Notes: a model not told the origin generated them from the sequence alone. A stretch of DNA of 64,000 nt from Papaver somniferum (GCF_003573695.1 NC_039360.1:57951830-58015829); one strand, 5' to 3'; positions 1-10,930 are shown, numbered from the stretch's first letter. Numbers and translations are program-made.

Positions 1-2062
1 GCGAATCTCGCTGCATATCAACCTTGGGTTTTCTATTGGCCCGAGAAGGAGAAAGAGGTATGTTTCCCCCCTTTAACTCATTTTATATTTCTTTATTGAT
101 TTTTACTATTTTGTTCGCTAACTCTTGCGACATTCCGCAGATCCAAAAACTAAAGGATAGTTATAACAGGACTGGGAAATCTAGTACTCTGTTATCTCTT
201 CACTCATACACAGATGAGGTAAGAAATTTTCTCTTACGAATTTAAATAGTACCATTACTTCCATGCTTCCATTTTTATTTCTATCTGTGTGTGAAGATTA
301 TTGCTGAAGTAGAAGAATCTTGATGCTGCGAAGATTGGTGATAAAGGTAAAGGTGCTCTTCGCAGGAAAAATCAACTGGTCCTCCTCCAAAGAAAAGAAA
401 AGTTCGTTCTTCTTCTCCTTCAAATGTTCTTCCTAACGAAATTCTGAAAGTGACAAGGGTGATGAGGATAACGATGATCTTGCTGCAACTGAAGATTCTC
501 CACCTGAATCTTCTATGGCTAAGCTTTCTGGCCTCTTTTCTGATTCTCTACAAGGAATGGGAGATAGCCAATTCGCAAATACCTGCAAAGCTCTCGCTAC
601 CCTTTGTGATGTCCCTTTACTAGATGGTGATAGCTCTCTTCGTGGAGTTTCTAGATCAGTGACTCCCGACTTCTTGCATTCTCTCAATAGTCTGGTATAC
701 TTTTATCTTTTTACTTTTCATTGTTATAACTCAAAATTCTTTCTATATTAATATTTTTTATTCTTTTCGCAGGCTGGAAAAGCTTCTTTTGTGTTGCCTC
801 AGATCTAGAGAGAAGACGCGAAAATCTTGAAAAGAAGAATCTTCAATTTCGCAAAAAGAATGAAGAATTGGAAGCTGAAGTTAAAGGTCTTCGCGAAAAA
901 TAGACAATTAGAAATTGATTCTTCCTCGTATAAGAACAAAATTTCTAGTCTTCAACAAGCTAATAATCAGCTTTACGGTATGTTACTTTTCTCTTTTCTC
1001 TTATTCATTCATCTGTTGTTTTATCTTATTTAAATGATCCTTTTTGCAGACATTTATGGTCTTTCTGATGAAGCTACCCTTCTTCCTCATTTCCTAATGC
1101 CTTGGATAATGATACCCTTCTTGAACGTCTTAACAATTCCTTAAATAGCTTCTCAAATGATAGAATTTCATCTCTTTCTCTAAATGAACTTAGATCGAAA
1201 TTTCGCCTCTTAGAAATTGATCATAGATCCAGTTTAGGCTTAGCCAACAGATTTAAGCGTCTCCTTATTGATTCCAAAGAGAAAACCAATGAGTTAAGAA
1301 CCAAAATTAGCGGTCTCATAGATGATAAGGATCGTATCTCTGATCAAGGTGCCAAGGCTTTGGCGAAATTCCAAGAGGCTCTCCTTGAAGTTCAACTTGA
1401 GCGAGATGAAGCTAACCGCAAGAATATTGAACTCTGCGAAAGGGAAAATCAAATTCGTTCTCGTCTTCTCATAAGTAGTGAGGATGAATTTGTCTGGGCT
1501 GCGAAAATTTTAGATGATGCTAGAAAAGATTTAGGCGTAAATGTTAGTCTCCAAGTTGAACATATAGCCTTGATTAGAGACATGATTCTGACAGAGAAGG
1601 TTGCTAATTGCTCTTCTTTACTAATTTTGCTTCTTATGATTTTCATCAAGTTAATAATTGTTGTCTTTTGTTGCAGATTCTGAAAATAAATATCGTGAAA
1701 AGATTGAAGAACTTGAAGCTGAAAAGGAGGAACTCGCAAAGAATCTTTCTTCTCGCAACGACAAGTATTCTAGATTGAAGAATCAAATCAAGATCACCGT
1801 TGCGAATTTTAAGAATGACGCTATGCATTTTCGCAATCAAACCATCCAAATGGTTTGTGATGATCATAATATCCCACATTCTGATTATCCTTGTCTTTTA
1901 GAAGAAATCCCACAGAATACTCCCAGTTTGATTATCTCTGATAGCGAAGCTGACGATGAAGAATCTGATAGTGATGGAAGTTCTGATGGTGATGAAGATT
2001 CTGACGCAGATGAAGAAGGAAACAAGTCTGATGAAGATAATGAAGGATTAACCAAGAAATAG
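1..2062 (+). pseudogene. Intron-containing antisense ORF of element A (coiled coil, acidic tail)
   Basis: Six exon-like blocks are separated by five short GT...AG introns of 72-83 bp: exons 1-57, 141-218, about 298-694, 773-977, 1050-1599 and 1677-2062. Exon 1 is open to the window edge. Exon 3 holds a nuclear-localisation-like PPPKKRKV and an Asp/Glu stretch. Exons 4-6 are rich in E, K, L, N and look like coiled coil (for example ENLEKKNLQFRKKNEELEAE). The last 45 residues are very acidic (repeated D, E, S), and the stop is TAG at 2060. Frameshifts are visible near 322, 367, 441, 803, 895 and 1085, and exons 5 and 6 join out of phase by one base, so this copy is dead. The function is unknown. 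The layout recalls the antisense 'putative gypsy-type transposon' ORFs of plant elements; the conserved N-terminal part would lie outside the window. Confidence 0.6.
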
Positions 2063-2425
2063 TCTTTACTTCTTTCTTTGATTCTTTGTAATACTTGTAC
2101 ATTTATTTCTTCTTTCTGTATATTTGTGTTTCTTCATTTTGACCTGCGTAAATGAAAACAATTCTTCTTTGCAATACAGTTAATCAATATAATCATTAAT
2201 TCTTGAATTTTGAGTAAATCTCTCATATGGAGATAACATTTTCTAATTTCATACATTCCCATACTTGCCTCTGTTATTTGAATCCAAATGAGAGATTTCA
2301 TAAAAAAATTCTTATTGTATAATTTCGCAACCTTTTGCGAAGTGAATTTTGTTTCTTTTCAAAATCTCATTCCTGTGTGGTCTTATTTTCCTTCCTAATT
2401 AAAGGTCTTATTATGCCACCTCTTG
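2063..2425. other. AT-rich non-coding stretch after the antisense ORF
   Basis: No ORF or clear repeat seen. It lies directly behind the acidic C-terminus and has several AATAAA-like A/T runs, so it may be the 3' UTR of the antisense ORF (inference). Confidence 0.4.
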
Positions 2426-2742
2426 TCATTGCGAAAAATCGCAGGACGTCCTTGCATTTTCATGCAAAAACCCATTGATCTTGCCTTAACTTTTTCTTTT
2501 GTATTATGGCCTCTTCAGGAATGTTGCGACAATATGACAGGCCTAAATATTCTTGCGAAAATAAAGCCCCATGACATTGCCGTCTTGCGACGAAATCGCA
2601 GGACGTCTTCGCACTTTCATGCGAAAACCCATTGATCTCGTCTTATCTTTTTCTTTTGTATTATTGCCTCTTCAGGATTGTTGCACAAATATGACAAGCC
2701 TTAATATCCTTGCGAATAAAAAGCCTTATGACATTTGCGTCT
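2426..2742. repeat. Two tandem copies of a ~157-bp unit
   Basis: The block starting AATCGCAGGACGTC at 2437 recurs at 2594. Both copies continue with a TTTCATG.[AG]AAAACCCATTGATC-like stretch, a pyrimidine run ending in CCTCTTCAGGA, and an AATATGACA segment. Copies differ at about one base in ten. They are non-coding and belong to the spacer between protease and antisense ORF of element A. Confidence 0.8.
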
Positions 2743-3574
2743 TAAGACACTTATCAGCTCCCTAATGGAGGGTGCCGCCCTTATCCCCCCTGGTTGCCCC
2801 TTCAAGGAGGCGTACTTCTACCGTACAAGGTTAGCTCCTCCCATCCAGTCTTAACAACAACCAGTTGTTTTCGCAGCCTCTTATCCCTTTTACCTATAGG
2901 GTTTATGGTTACGAGACTGCACCCTAAGTGGGGTTTTCTTCAGGCCGAGTGCAGTATAAGCCAAGACTTGTCAAGAATGGCAAGGACGCTTCAAACGTCC
3001 CTGGCATCTTGACTCAACCGTGTACCTCGGCGCCTTGATCAGATCTGCACTCCTTGGGAGAGTCCTTATTACCTTAGTCCCAACCTAAGTCATATGCTTA
3101 AGTTGAGAATCCAAGGTGCCTCTCCCGGATGGGCTTCATTGACCCCAAATCTCCATGACTCAGGTTCCGGTGGCGGTGTAGCCTTTCCCTGATCATGCAA
3201 TAGGTACCCCCTTATATGACGTACTTTAGGTCTTACATTTTCCTCTTGCGAAATTGTATTCGCGAAATAGGGTGTACGCCATAAAGGTTCGCCTCTTTCT
3301 CTTTTGTCATTCTTCTCTGATTATTTTCTGTAAAATTCATTATCTCTGCGAGAGTCTCGCAAATCATTATATTGTATCTGAATTTCGCAATATCAATTTT
3401 GTTGTTCAATCAAATGTATTTTTGAGAATTTTACTTATAACGAGATTATCGCAACAACTTAATCATTCATACATTTCTTGTTTTTATTACCTTTGTCATC
3501 CTCTGCTTCTTTATTATTTTCTGCTACTGCTTCCTTGGTAGTGGTATGTTCATCCTTTTTATTCTAAGCTAGCA
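2743..3574. other. Spacer of element A: GC-richer block, then AT-rich tail
   Basis: 2760-3240 is clearly richer in C and G than its surroundings and has no long ORF on either strand. 3241-3574 is AT-rich again and repeats the word CGCAA or TTGCG, which is frequent all through element A. I see no gene here. Confidence 0.5.
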
Positions 3575-4177
3575 TTAATTTCGCAACATCTCTTCTCCTT
3601 TCTTTTCGATTGTGTCCACCATCAACCTCTCACTTCTTTGTACGTCTTTGATTTTGTGTCGCCAATTTTCCTTCTTCTTTGCTCTTCCTTCGCAAGATTC
3701 TATCTCAGTTTCGTAACATCTCTTTCCTTCAACCCAATCTCCCTTTATGATTCCTACACCATTGGGGTGAGGGAATTTGATGCATTGGTGGAAAGTTGAA
3801 GCTACACCTAGAATCCCATGTAGCCAAGGTCGACCAATTAATGCATTGTAGGGTGATTCTACATCAACGACACAGAATGAGATTTCAGAAGAAATTCCCT
3901 TCAATGGAATTTGCATAGTAACCTCCCCTTTAGGCTTGTTAGCAGTACCATTAAAACCATATATCTTATATGTTGATGGTATGAGATCATCATCTCTTCC
4001 ACCCATGGTTTTATAAGTATGATAAAATAAGATGTTCACATAGCTTCCAGTACCGACTAAAATTCTATTGATTTCCCATGAATCTTCAGCTTCATCATCC
4101 TCATCTTCTTTCGGTTTTGGATTAATTTATAATTGATTACCAATGGATTGTCATGCACCTCTTCTCCTTCAGGAATT
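3575..4177 (-). pseudogene. Retropepsin (protease) of element A, active-site Asp lost
   Basis: Minus-strand translation gives the usual Ty3/gypsy protease order: an acidic lead, the active-site region, then SPYNALIGRPWLH (residues about 65-77 of the 154-aa open part), and a TFHQCIKFP tail typical of plant gypsy retropepsins. The active-site triplet reads G-T-G because the codon at 4052-4054 encodes Gly where D[ST]G is expected; element K in the same window has an intact VDTGSS. There is also a frameshift near 4120-4135, and the lead is separated from gag by a TAA at 4180. The enzyme would be inactive. Confidence 0.8.
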
Positions 4178-4179
4178 TC

Positions 4180-6806
4180 TTATGCGGTAAAGGAAATGAT
4201 CTGTTTCTGCCATTCCTCTAGTCGCGAGATTTTCGCAATATTCATAATTTCTCTTCCATTATTATCTCTTGCGAACACTCTACTCAAAACATTATCATGA
4301 AAATCTTCAATTGTCTTATATGAATGTACGATAGAGTGACAGAATAGATTTTTTGCTTTTGCACCAACTTCTATGAAGAATGTTTCTTTCTTTTTCATCG
4401 TATTCACTTTGTGATGTTCTGGCGGTGGTGGTAATGGTTGAGATTGCGGATGCCCTACCAGAAAGTCGTTTAGTTTTCCTTGATCTATCATTCTCAAAAT
4501 AATTTTCTTTACATTCCTGCAATTGTTTGTGGTATGTCCATGAAAATGATGATAAGAACAAAATTCATGACTTCTGTGGTTTGGGGGTGGTTCCGTTCCC
4601 ATGTTCCATGGTGTTGGTATATTCTCCATCAAAATTATAGCTTCCCATATCTTCTCCACACTTGCATTTAGAGGTGGCATATTGATTTCTTCCCATATTA
4701 CCTTGTGACCTCCTTGTCCTCTATTAAAGTTTGGTCTTTGACCTCCATAAGTTTCTTGCGGTTGATCGAGTCTTTGAATCTTGTTATTTCCTCCACGATT
4801 GTAGAAATTTCTTTCTCTTTCATACTCTTCTTGATCTCGGCTCCCCATAGCTACCAACTTCTGCTGATTGTTACCTGTCACCTTTTATTGTTGTGCTTGC
4901 GAAGTATTCACCACTGTATTTATTAGCTTGGGTAATAAGCTTGCATTCGCTGTTTGTGAGCTGGTGTTCGCAACTGGATATGATTCCATTTCATTTTGTC
5001 TTTCCTCTAAAGCAATGTATTCTTTTTGAAGTTCTCGCAATTCAGTCATTGTAATCGTATTCTTGACTCTGAAAATTTGGATATACAACAGGTTTGTTGC
5101 AAACATAGCATTGATAAATGATAATATGAGATATCTCTCATCTACTCGGCCAGCCATTTCGCTACACATAGTTCTCCATCTTTTAGTCAAATGTTTCAAA
5201 CTTTCGCCAATCCTTTGTTTTAATCCAAACACATCTTCTATACCAGGTCGTGAGGAATTATTACTTATATATGCTCCCAAGAATGTGGTCTGCAAATGAT
5301 TGAAGGAGGTTATTGTATTTTTTGGTAAACCTTCAAACCATTTTAACGCTTCTCTTGTTAAGCTGGATGCGAAATATTTGCACAATACCGCATCATGATT
5401 TTCCCATTGTAACATGCACCTCACATAAGCTTTAATGTGTTGAATTGCACAAGTTGTTCCATCAAAAATGCTGGTTAATGCGGGCAAATTGCATTTCGGT
5501 GGTATTCCTCCTAATTGTACTTCCCTTGTAAATGGAGTTTTCGCAGCTTCTTCTATTGCTTCATCCAATTGTCTTCTACCTACTTCTCCTCTGTTATTTA
5601 GCATTCCTCTTATTTCTTCTAATTCTTTCAAGATTTGTTTATTTACACCTGAATCTTGACCCATTGGTCTCTTTAATGTTGCTTCTCTTCTTCTGCGTTC
5701 ACGTCTATCTTCTCTTGCGAAATTTTGTATCTCTTCTTCATTATCCTCATCTCGTCTTCTTCTGCGATTCTCTTCCTCATCTCTATCTTGAATTCGTAAA
5801 TGATGATGTCGTTCATTTTCCCCTCCATAATTTTGTTCATTTCTTATCAATTCAATTCGCTGTTTCAACCATTCTTTTTACTCTATCATACTCTTCATTG
5901 AGATTATCGTTATTCCGGTTTGTATACGCCTTCTTTCTCGATTGTCAAGATTGTTCTGGCGAATTGTCTCCTGAAGCTCTTGTTCTTCCATTTCCGCTCT
6001 CAATCTTTCACGTTCGCAGATTAAACGTGCTTGTTCAGCATTATGTCTTTCAATTTCTTCTTCAATTGTCTGTTGATTTCTTTGAGTTTTCCTCACATGT
6101 AAAATTATTCTTCCTTCCTCTTGATTTCCTTCGCCATCTTGGTTATTTTGTCTCTGATTTTGCCCGTTCTCTTGATTTCCTCCAATTTGCCATCATCAAA
6201 AGTTTCATTTTGTGGAATGTAACGATTATCAGTTCTTTCTCTATTTTCGCGATATTCTTCATTAGGATTTGATGTTTCTTCTTGAATATTATTTCCAGCA
6301 TTTATTGTGGGTGAATTTCGCCTCATTTCTCTTCTAGTCGATCTTGAATATGATTTTGTGATACTTCTTGATCTTCTATTCTGCAGTCTTATATTCTCCA
6401 TCCTTAATTCGTGATTTTGCCTTGTTAAATTCGCACGTTCTTCTGCCTCAACTCTTCTTTCTTCATGTATTCTTCGCCTCAATTTTTCTAACGCTCCAAT
6501 TTCCTCATCTCCATGAATTATTCCTTCATCTATTTCTTGATTTCTCTCTTCCTGTCTATAATTTCTATTTTGTTGCTCTTCTTCTATTTCTTCTGCTGAA
6601 TTTGATCGCCAAGTGTGTACGCTCACTCTGTCATAATCTGTATTCCTCTCTTGAACTAGTGTTTGTTGAATTGGCGATTGAATTAGATTTTCTCTATTAT
6701 TTCTCATTCTAGTAGATTCTCCCATTTCACTTCTTTCTCTTCCAGTAATTCTTTTGCTTCTTCTAATAGTAGTCGGTTGTTCGGATGTATTTCTTCTTCT
6801 ACTCAT
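4180..6806 (-). pseudogene. Gag polyprotein of element A
   Basis: Four open pieces run right to left: 6806-6105, 6096-5878, 5868-4885 and 4881-4180. The last three are in one frame and are separated only by single TAA codons; the first is shifted by one base. The N-terminal ~330 residues are highly charged (R/E/N rich). A retrotransposon gag (capsid) domain lies in 5868-4885, with AYVRCMLQWENHDAVLCKYF and ALKWFEGLP as landmarks. A zinc-knuckle-like C-X2-H-X4-H-X4-C lies in the fourth piece (FCSYHHFHGHTTNNC). Gag would package the element RNA. Stops CAA-to-TAA are consistent with C-to-T decay. Confidence 0.85.
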
Positions 6807-6922
6807 TTCTTCAATGCTAACAGTATTGCAAGAAATTATGAAAAATTCTTAATCAATCATTTTAAATTTTCACAAATCTCAATATCAATCTTTATTTTTT
6901 TCTAGAATAATCTTCAACTCCT

Positions 6923-6939
6923 CCCTGTTTCTAGCGCCA
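6923..6939 (-). other. Putative primer-binding site of element A
   Basis: The minus strand reads TGGCGCTAGAAACAGGG three bases after the LTR end. TGG at the start fits pairing with a tRNA 3' CCA. The tRNA was not identified. Confidence 0.6.
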
Positions 6940-7159
6940 TTATGTAGTTGCAGGAAATCCTACACTACACCCCTCATATGATTTCATTGTTGATCAACTC
7001 ATTTTTAGGTTTACACTCTTAATTTTATTGATAAATCTTTGGATGTTCTTACAAGAAAGATAAAGAAATCAAGAATGATCTCTGCTCTGGACTTTCTCTC
7101 TCATATTTACTTGTTTCTTACTCAAAAAAGATCTCTCTCTCCTTTACAACTCGAATGAC

Positions 7160-7167
7160 TATTTATA
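7160..7167 (-). promoter_or_regulatory. TATA box, leftward (into gag of A)
   Basis: TATAAATA on the minus strand inside the left LTR arm, about 220 bp from the LTR end, the expected place for the element promoter. Confidence 0.6.
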
Positions 7168-7496
7168 AGGAAATACATAGTGGATGACAGCTAATCTGTC
7201 CTTTATTTTCGGATATGGCTTGCGACATTCTCGCAACCTTACAGATGTTAATCTCGCAAACTCTCTAATCTTCGCAAGACTATCACATCTTTCTAGTGAC
7301 CTTAGACGACGTCATTTATTCTATCATTTCTGAAAACTATTATGCGACGCTATTATGTTGTACCATTGATAATTTCGCTGAGACATAATTGTTGCGAGAT
7401 TCTGATCATACATTAACATTTGTTAAGTTGCGAGAATGTCGCAAGCCATATCCGAAAATAAAGGACAGATTAGCTGTCATCCACTATGTATTTCCC

Positions 7497-7504
7497 TATA
7501 AATA
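7497..7504 (+). promoter_or_regulatory. TATA box, rightward (out of element A)
   Basis: TATAAATA on the plus strand in the inverted LTR arm, mirror image of the box at 7160. It would drive transcription away from A into 7722 onward. Confidence 0.5.
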
Positions 7505-7721
7505 GTCGCTCAGTTGTAAAGAAAAGAGAGATCATTTTTTGAGTAAGAAACAAGTAAATAGGAGAGAGAAAATCTAGAGCAGTGGTTATTCTTAATTCCT
7601 TTATCTTTTCTTGTAAGATTGTTCAAAGATTCATCAATAAAATTAAGATTGTTAATCTAAAATGAGTTGAATGTTAATGAAATCATATGAGGGGTGTAGT
7701 GTAGGATTTCCTGCAACTACA

Positions 7722-7890
7722 ACAAGAGAACCCATAATTAATCTAATTGGGATACAAACAACCAAACTAATCACGAAAGTAATCAATTTAATTGTCATTT
7801 GTTTTGCTCGACATAAGAGAACTTACGGAGCAAATAACTAAATAATCAAACAAGATGATTAATTTAGTTCACGAATGCTCAACATAACAT
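7722..7890 (-). mobile_element. Fragment of element E left of the element B insertion
   Basis: This stretch and 26263-26400 share a degenerate ~60-71 bp repeat with the words GCTC[AG]ACATAAGA and TTACGGAGC (at about 7808, 7877 and 26312). The repeat is cut between TGCTCAACATAACAT (ending 7890) and ACCTTACGG (26268). This shows the two sides were one sequence before B inserted. No ORF. Confidence 0.7.
7886..7890. repeat. Left target-site duplication of element B (AACAT)
   Basis: AACAT here is repeated at 26263-26267, directly outside the TGTT...AACA ends of element B. Confidence 0.75.
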
Positions 7891-8961
7891 TGTTGTGGGA
7901 AATTGATAGACGCGTTTATGTGTCTATTTTGATCTCAATTTTCTATATTGTTAGTACCCATTTTTGTATTTATTTTGGAATTTTATTTATTTGTAGGTAT
8001 TTTTGGGCAATAAACGTTTTTTGGAGAATCGGCTCGAAAAGTTTCTAAAGGAGCCTCCGGAGGACACCTGCTATTCGGACCCAATTTTGGATAAGGAGCA
8101 TCCTAGTGATAAGGGGCATCCACCGCTATTTGCACCCTGGAGCTACTATTTCCACCCCACGGCTAAGTGCACCCCTGCTCTGGTTAGGGGGCGCACCTTC
8201 TTCATTTTCACAAAACATGGTTTTGGCGGGAAATGTCACGTTCAAGAAGGATGCTCATCTGCGTACTTCCTGTGTTGGATTTTGGTCGATATTCTCGTCG
8301 ATATATTCATGGTAATGATTTCGTATGACCCTGTTACATCAAAACAGGGTAAGGGTTTTTGAATCGGAAAAGTAAGGGAGTTGCACGGACTTTCTATAAA
8401 ACAGGGGATGGAGAGTATATCGGCTTTCTTTGGATTTATTCTGAGAAGGTACGAGTGAACAAAAGGAAAAAGTATATTCTGCTGGATTTTATCCTATCTT
8501 GGGAGTTTGGATGAGATAGAGAAGCCGTGTAGGAGAAGAACAGAGAGGGGATATCTCGAGAAATTCTTTGGTGATATACATGGAAGCTACGTGTACTTGG
8601 GGGAAAATAAACTCTCATAATATTCGTTTCTACCAAATCTGGAAAGTTTGGAAACAATTGAGACGCGTAAGAAGATTGGAAGCAGTTTAATCGTGGCTTG
8701 GCAGTAAAAAAAGGAAAGAAATACTTGGGAAGATACGTGACTTGGGGAGAGGATTAACTGGCGAGATTTTTGATGTAGGAATTACCAATAGGTATTATTA
8801 TTGTAGTCTTAGTTAATGGCAGGTCCACCCACTAAAGCCCAGTAAGCATAGGTCCATAATTAAAAGAAAACATGAAACTGGACCTAATTTTTTAAGCCTA
8901 GGTCCTGTACACGTGCGGGACACATGTGACGTATTATCATAATTTCCAAAACACCCCGCAC

Positions 8962-8970
8962 TATATAAAA
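8962..8970 (+). promoter_or_regulatory. TATA box upstream of an antisense gene fragment
   Basis: TATATAAAA after a C-rich ACACCCCGCAC stretch, followed by a pyrimidine-rich leader (8985-9020). It faces the minus-strand AAA-ATPase fragment that starts about 150 bp downstream. Confidence 0.45.
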
Positions 8971-9111
8971 ACGGATAGAGACGTTCGTTTCTTTTTCATT
9001 CTCTCAATTTATTTTTTCAGAGAAGAGCTCTGCAAGTGAAGATTATTTGAGGTGTGAGTTCGATTCATGAGTTCGAGCTATGCGAGTGTAATCGGTAGGT
9101 GGATTTTTTGT

Positions 9112-9645
9112 AACGATTCAAGATCAGATTTTACCTTGTCTTTTAGATCTGAATCCATGGCGACTGTATCAAGATTTGTTGGATGAGTAAAAGGAATTGA
9201 TTTCCACCTTCCAAAAGTACCATTATTATGACGATGATCATGATGTTCTGATGTATTTGTGAATAATTTGATTTATTTTCTTCTCAATGCAATTTCATCT
9301 GTAACTGTATGAATATGCTGAAGATAAGGTCTAAGAATTCTTCTTTTATCTCTTTTCTTGATTTTCAATACCAGAGTTCTACAACAATTGTTTCTGTCTC
9401 CGCCTTTTTCTTCATTCTTCCATGAGATTCTCGTGCTCAGAAAAGTATCGTAAACGATTTGATTTGAATTTAATTGAAAGGAGATTTCATTTGATTTGTT
9501 ACCTGAAATCAAATTCGCGAAATCTGAATCTTCAGTCGAAGCTAATGAACTTACCACCTTTTTATAAAGCTGATTCTCTTCGAAATTGTTGTTGAATTCA
9601 GGAACTTTGTAGAATTGATACACATGAAACCGAATACGTATATGA
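9112..9645 (-). pseudogene. Fragment of an AATP1/BCS1-like AAA-ATPase (N-terminal part)
   Basis: Minus-strand reading gives, in order, YQFYKVPEFN, LASTEDSDFANLISGNKS, RRILRPYLQHIHTV, then a TAA near 9273, and WKSIPFTHPTNLDT followed by MDSDLKDKVKSDLE. This is the order found in the N-terminal AAA-ATPase-associated region of plant AATP1-type ATPases, up to just before the Walker A loop. The Walker motifs are missing; similarity ends near 9115. So this is a captured piece of a host gene, without ATPase function. Family call is by eye. Confidence 0.75.
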
Positions 9646-10930
9646 TGTACTGGTGGTTTTTGATGAAAATAGTCCAGATCTAGTTATAAAATCATGTTTT
9701 ACGTTCGTTTCGTTTGTAGATCTGGTATTTTAGTTTCATTTTGGTGGCTTTTGGTTTGGTTTCAGTTTGGTTTTGTGTATTAACCATCAGTACGTATATG
9801 ACGTACTGTTAATCTGTGTTTACTATGCATCTATAGGTTTGGTTTCAGCTTTTTACAGTGTTTTTTTGGTATGAATTGACAGTACATATATGGCGTACTC
9901 TTCTGATTTTGTTTTATTCGAAGTTTTTCCAGTTTTTTTGTTCGATCCATGGTCTAATCGTTGTAGTGTTTGATTAAGATTTTGATCTCTGTGTTTGATT
10001 TCTTGATTATTTACTAGATCTAGATGAATAATCACGTTTTTGGTTCATTTCGTTATTAGATTTGATCTCACTAGTTCCATTTTGTTGTTTTTAGACTTGT
10101 TTTTTTGTATGAAACAACAGTACGTATATCCTGTATTGACAGAAGCCTAGCTTATTTTGAATGAAGAAGAAGAAGAAGATGCATCGTTATGACTTACGAC
10201 AAGAAGATTTGTTGCGTTTCCATGTATCTTTTCTTATCATCTTCTTTGATTATTTTTTCGTTTTTCTTCTATTGATTGTATTATGAAGATGAAATCGATT
10301 TTCATGACGTTTTTATGTTTTCAGGTTTGTTACAGTTTGTTTTTGTGTATGAATTGACAGTACATATTTGGTGTACTAATATAAAATTCTTATGATTTAC
10401 GAGGAGAATATTTGTTTTCTGTTTCCAGGTATGCTTTCTAATCATCTTGTTTGATTATCGGATTTGTTTTTTTGATTGTATTCTGATAATCAAATCGATT
10501 TGATTGACGCTTTTATGGTTTTTAGGTTTGTTACAGTTATTTTTCGTGTATGAATTGACAGTACATATATGGAGTACTGATAAAAAACTCTTCTAATTTT
10601 GTTTTATTTGAAGTTTTTCCAATTTTTTTGGTTCGATCCATGAGTATGTATGTATAATACTGATAGGAAGTGTTATTTGCCGTGTTTTTGCTCCTTTTTT
10701 AGTCTTACCCTTCAGTACTTATGTGAAATACTGTAATATGTCTTTCGATTCTCTTATTTTTCATAGATCTGTCACATGTTGTTGTCATACTGTTGATTTG
10801 TAGTTCATGAATCTTCAGTACATATATCGCATACTGATAGGAAGTGCTCCTTGTTATGTTTGATTCAGTACGTATATGAAATACTGAAATAGATGCTCTT
10901 TGTTACGTTTGATTCAGTACTAGAATTGGA
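9636..10930. repeat. Dispersed ~21-bp near-palindromes CAGTAC...GTACTG
   Basis: About ten copies of a unit that begins CAGTAC[AG]TATATG and ends [GT]TACTG or ATACTG: near 9636, 9788, 9880, 10118, 10358, 10559, 10641, 10713, 10816 and 10866, plus a half copy at 10916. Spacing ranges from about 50 to 240 bp. The copy at 9788 is an almost perfect inverted repeat. Several are preceded by a TGTATGAATTGA-like lead. Confidence 0.7.

Larger units (their letters stand above)
1..7721 (-). mobile_element. Element A: pol-less Ty3/gypsy (Tat-like) LTR element, truncated by window edge
   Basis: On the minus strand the order is LTR (7721 to 6943), a primer-binding-like site (6939-6923), gag (6806-4180), protease (4177-3575), a non-coding part (3574-2063), and then an ORF of opposite orientation (plus strand, 1-2062). 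There is no RT, RNase H or integrase between the protease and that ORF, so A is non-autonomous. The 3' LTR would lie left of base 1. An extra antisense ORF between pol and the 3' LTR is known from some Tat-lineage elements (Grande/Retand type); applying that to A is inference. The gag and protease are pseudogenes. Confidence 0.75.
6943..7721 (-). repeat. Palindromic 5' LTR of element A
   Basis: The 779-bp unit begins TGTAGTTGCAGGAAATCC and ends with the exact reverse complement. The inverted similarity is not just terminal: 6943-7245 and 7413-7721 are reverse complements at roughly 90% identity by eye, around a spacer of about 165 bp. Each arm carries its own TATAAATAG. On the minus strand the left arm is the U3/R/U5 that leads into gag; the right arm is an inverted copy pointing out of the element. 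The ends TG...CA and the adjacent PBS support an LTR. Confidence 0.8.

Noticed and set aside
1..245. Separate 73-aa protein at 24-245
   Set aside because: The frame runs through a GT...AG intron (58-140); the exons 1-57 and 141-218 belong to the larger antisense ORF.
5532..6272. 246-codon plus-strand frame rich in Leu and Phe (membrane-protein-like)
   Set aside because: It is the shadow of the minus-strand gag of element A, whose A-rich codons read as T-rich on the other strand.
8003..8362. A 119-codon open frame as a host gene
   Set aside because: The same sequence recurs inverted at 13914-14250; it is part of element C's LTR.
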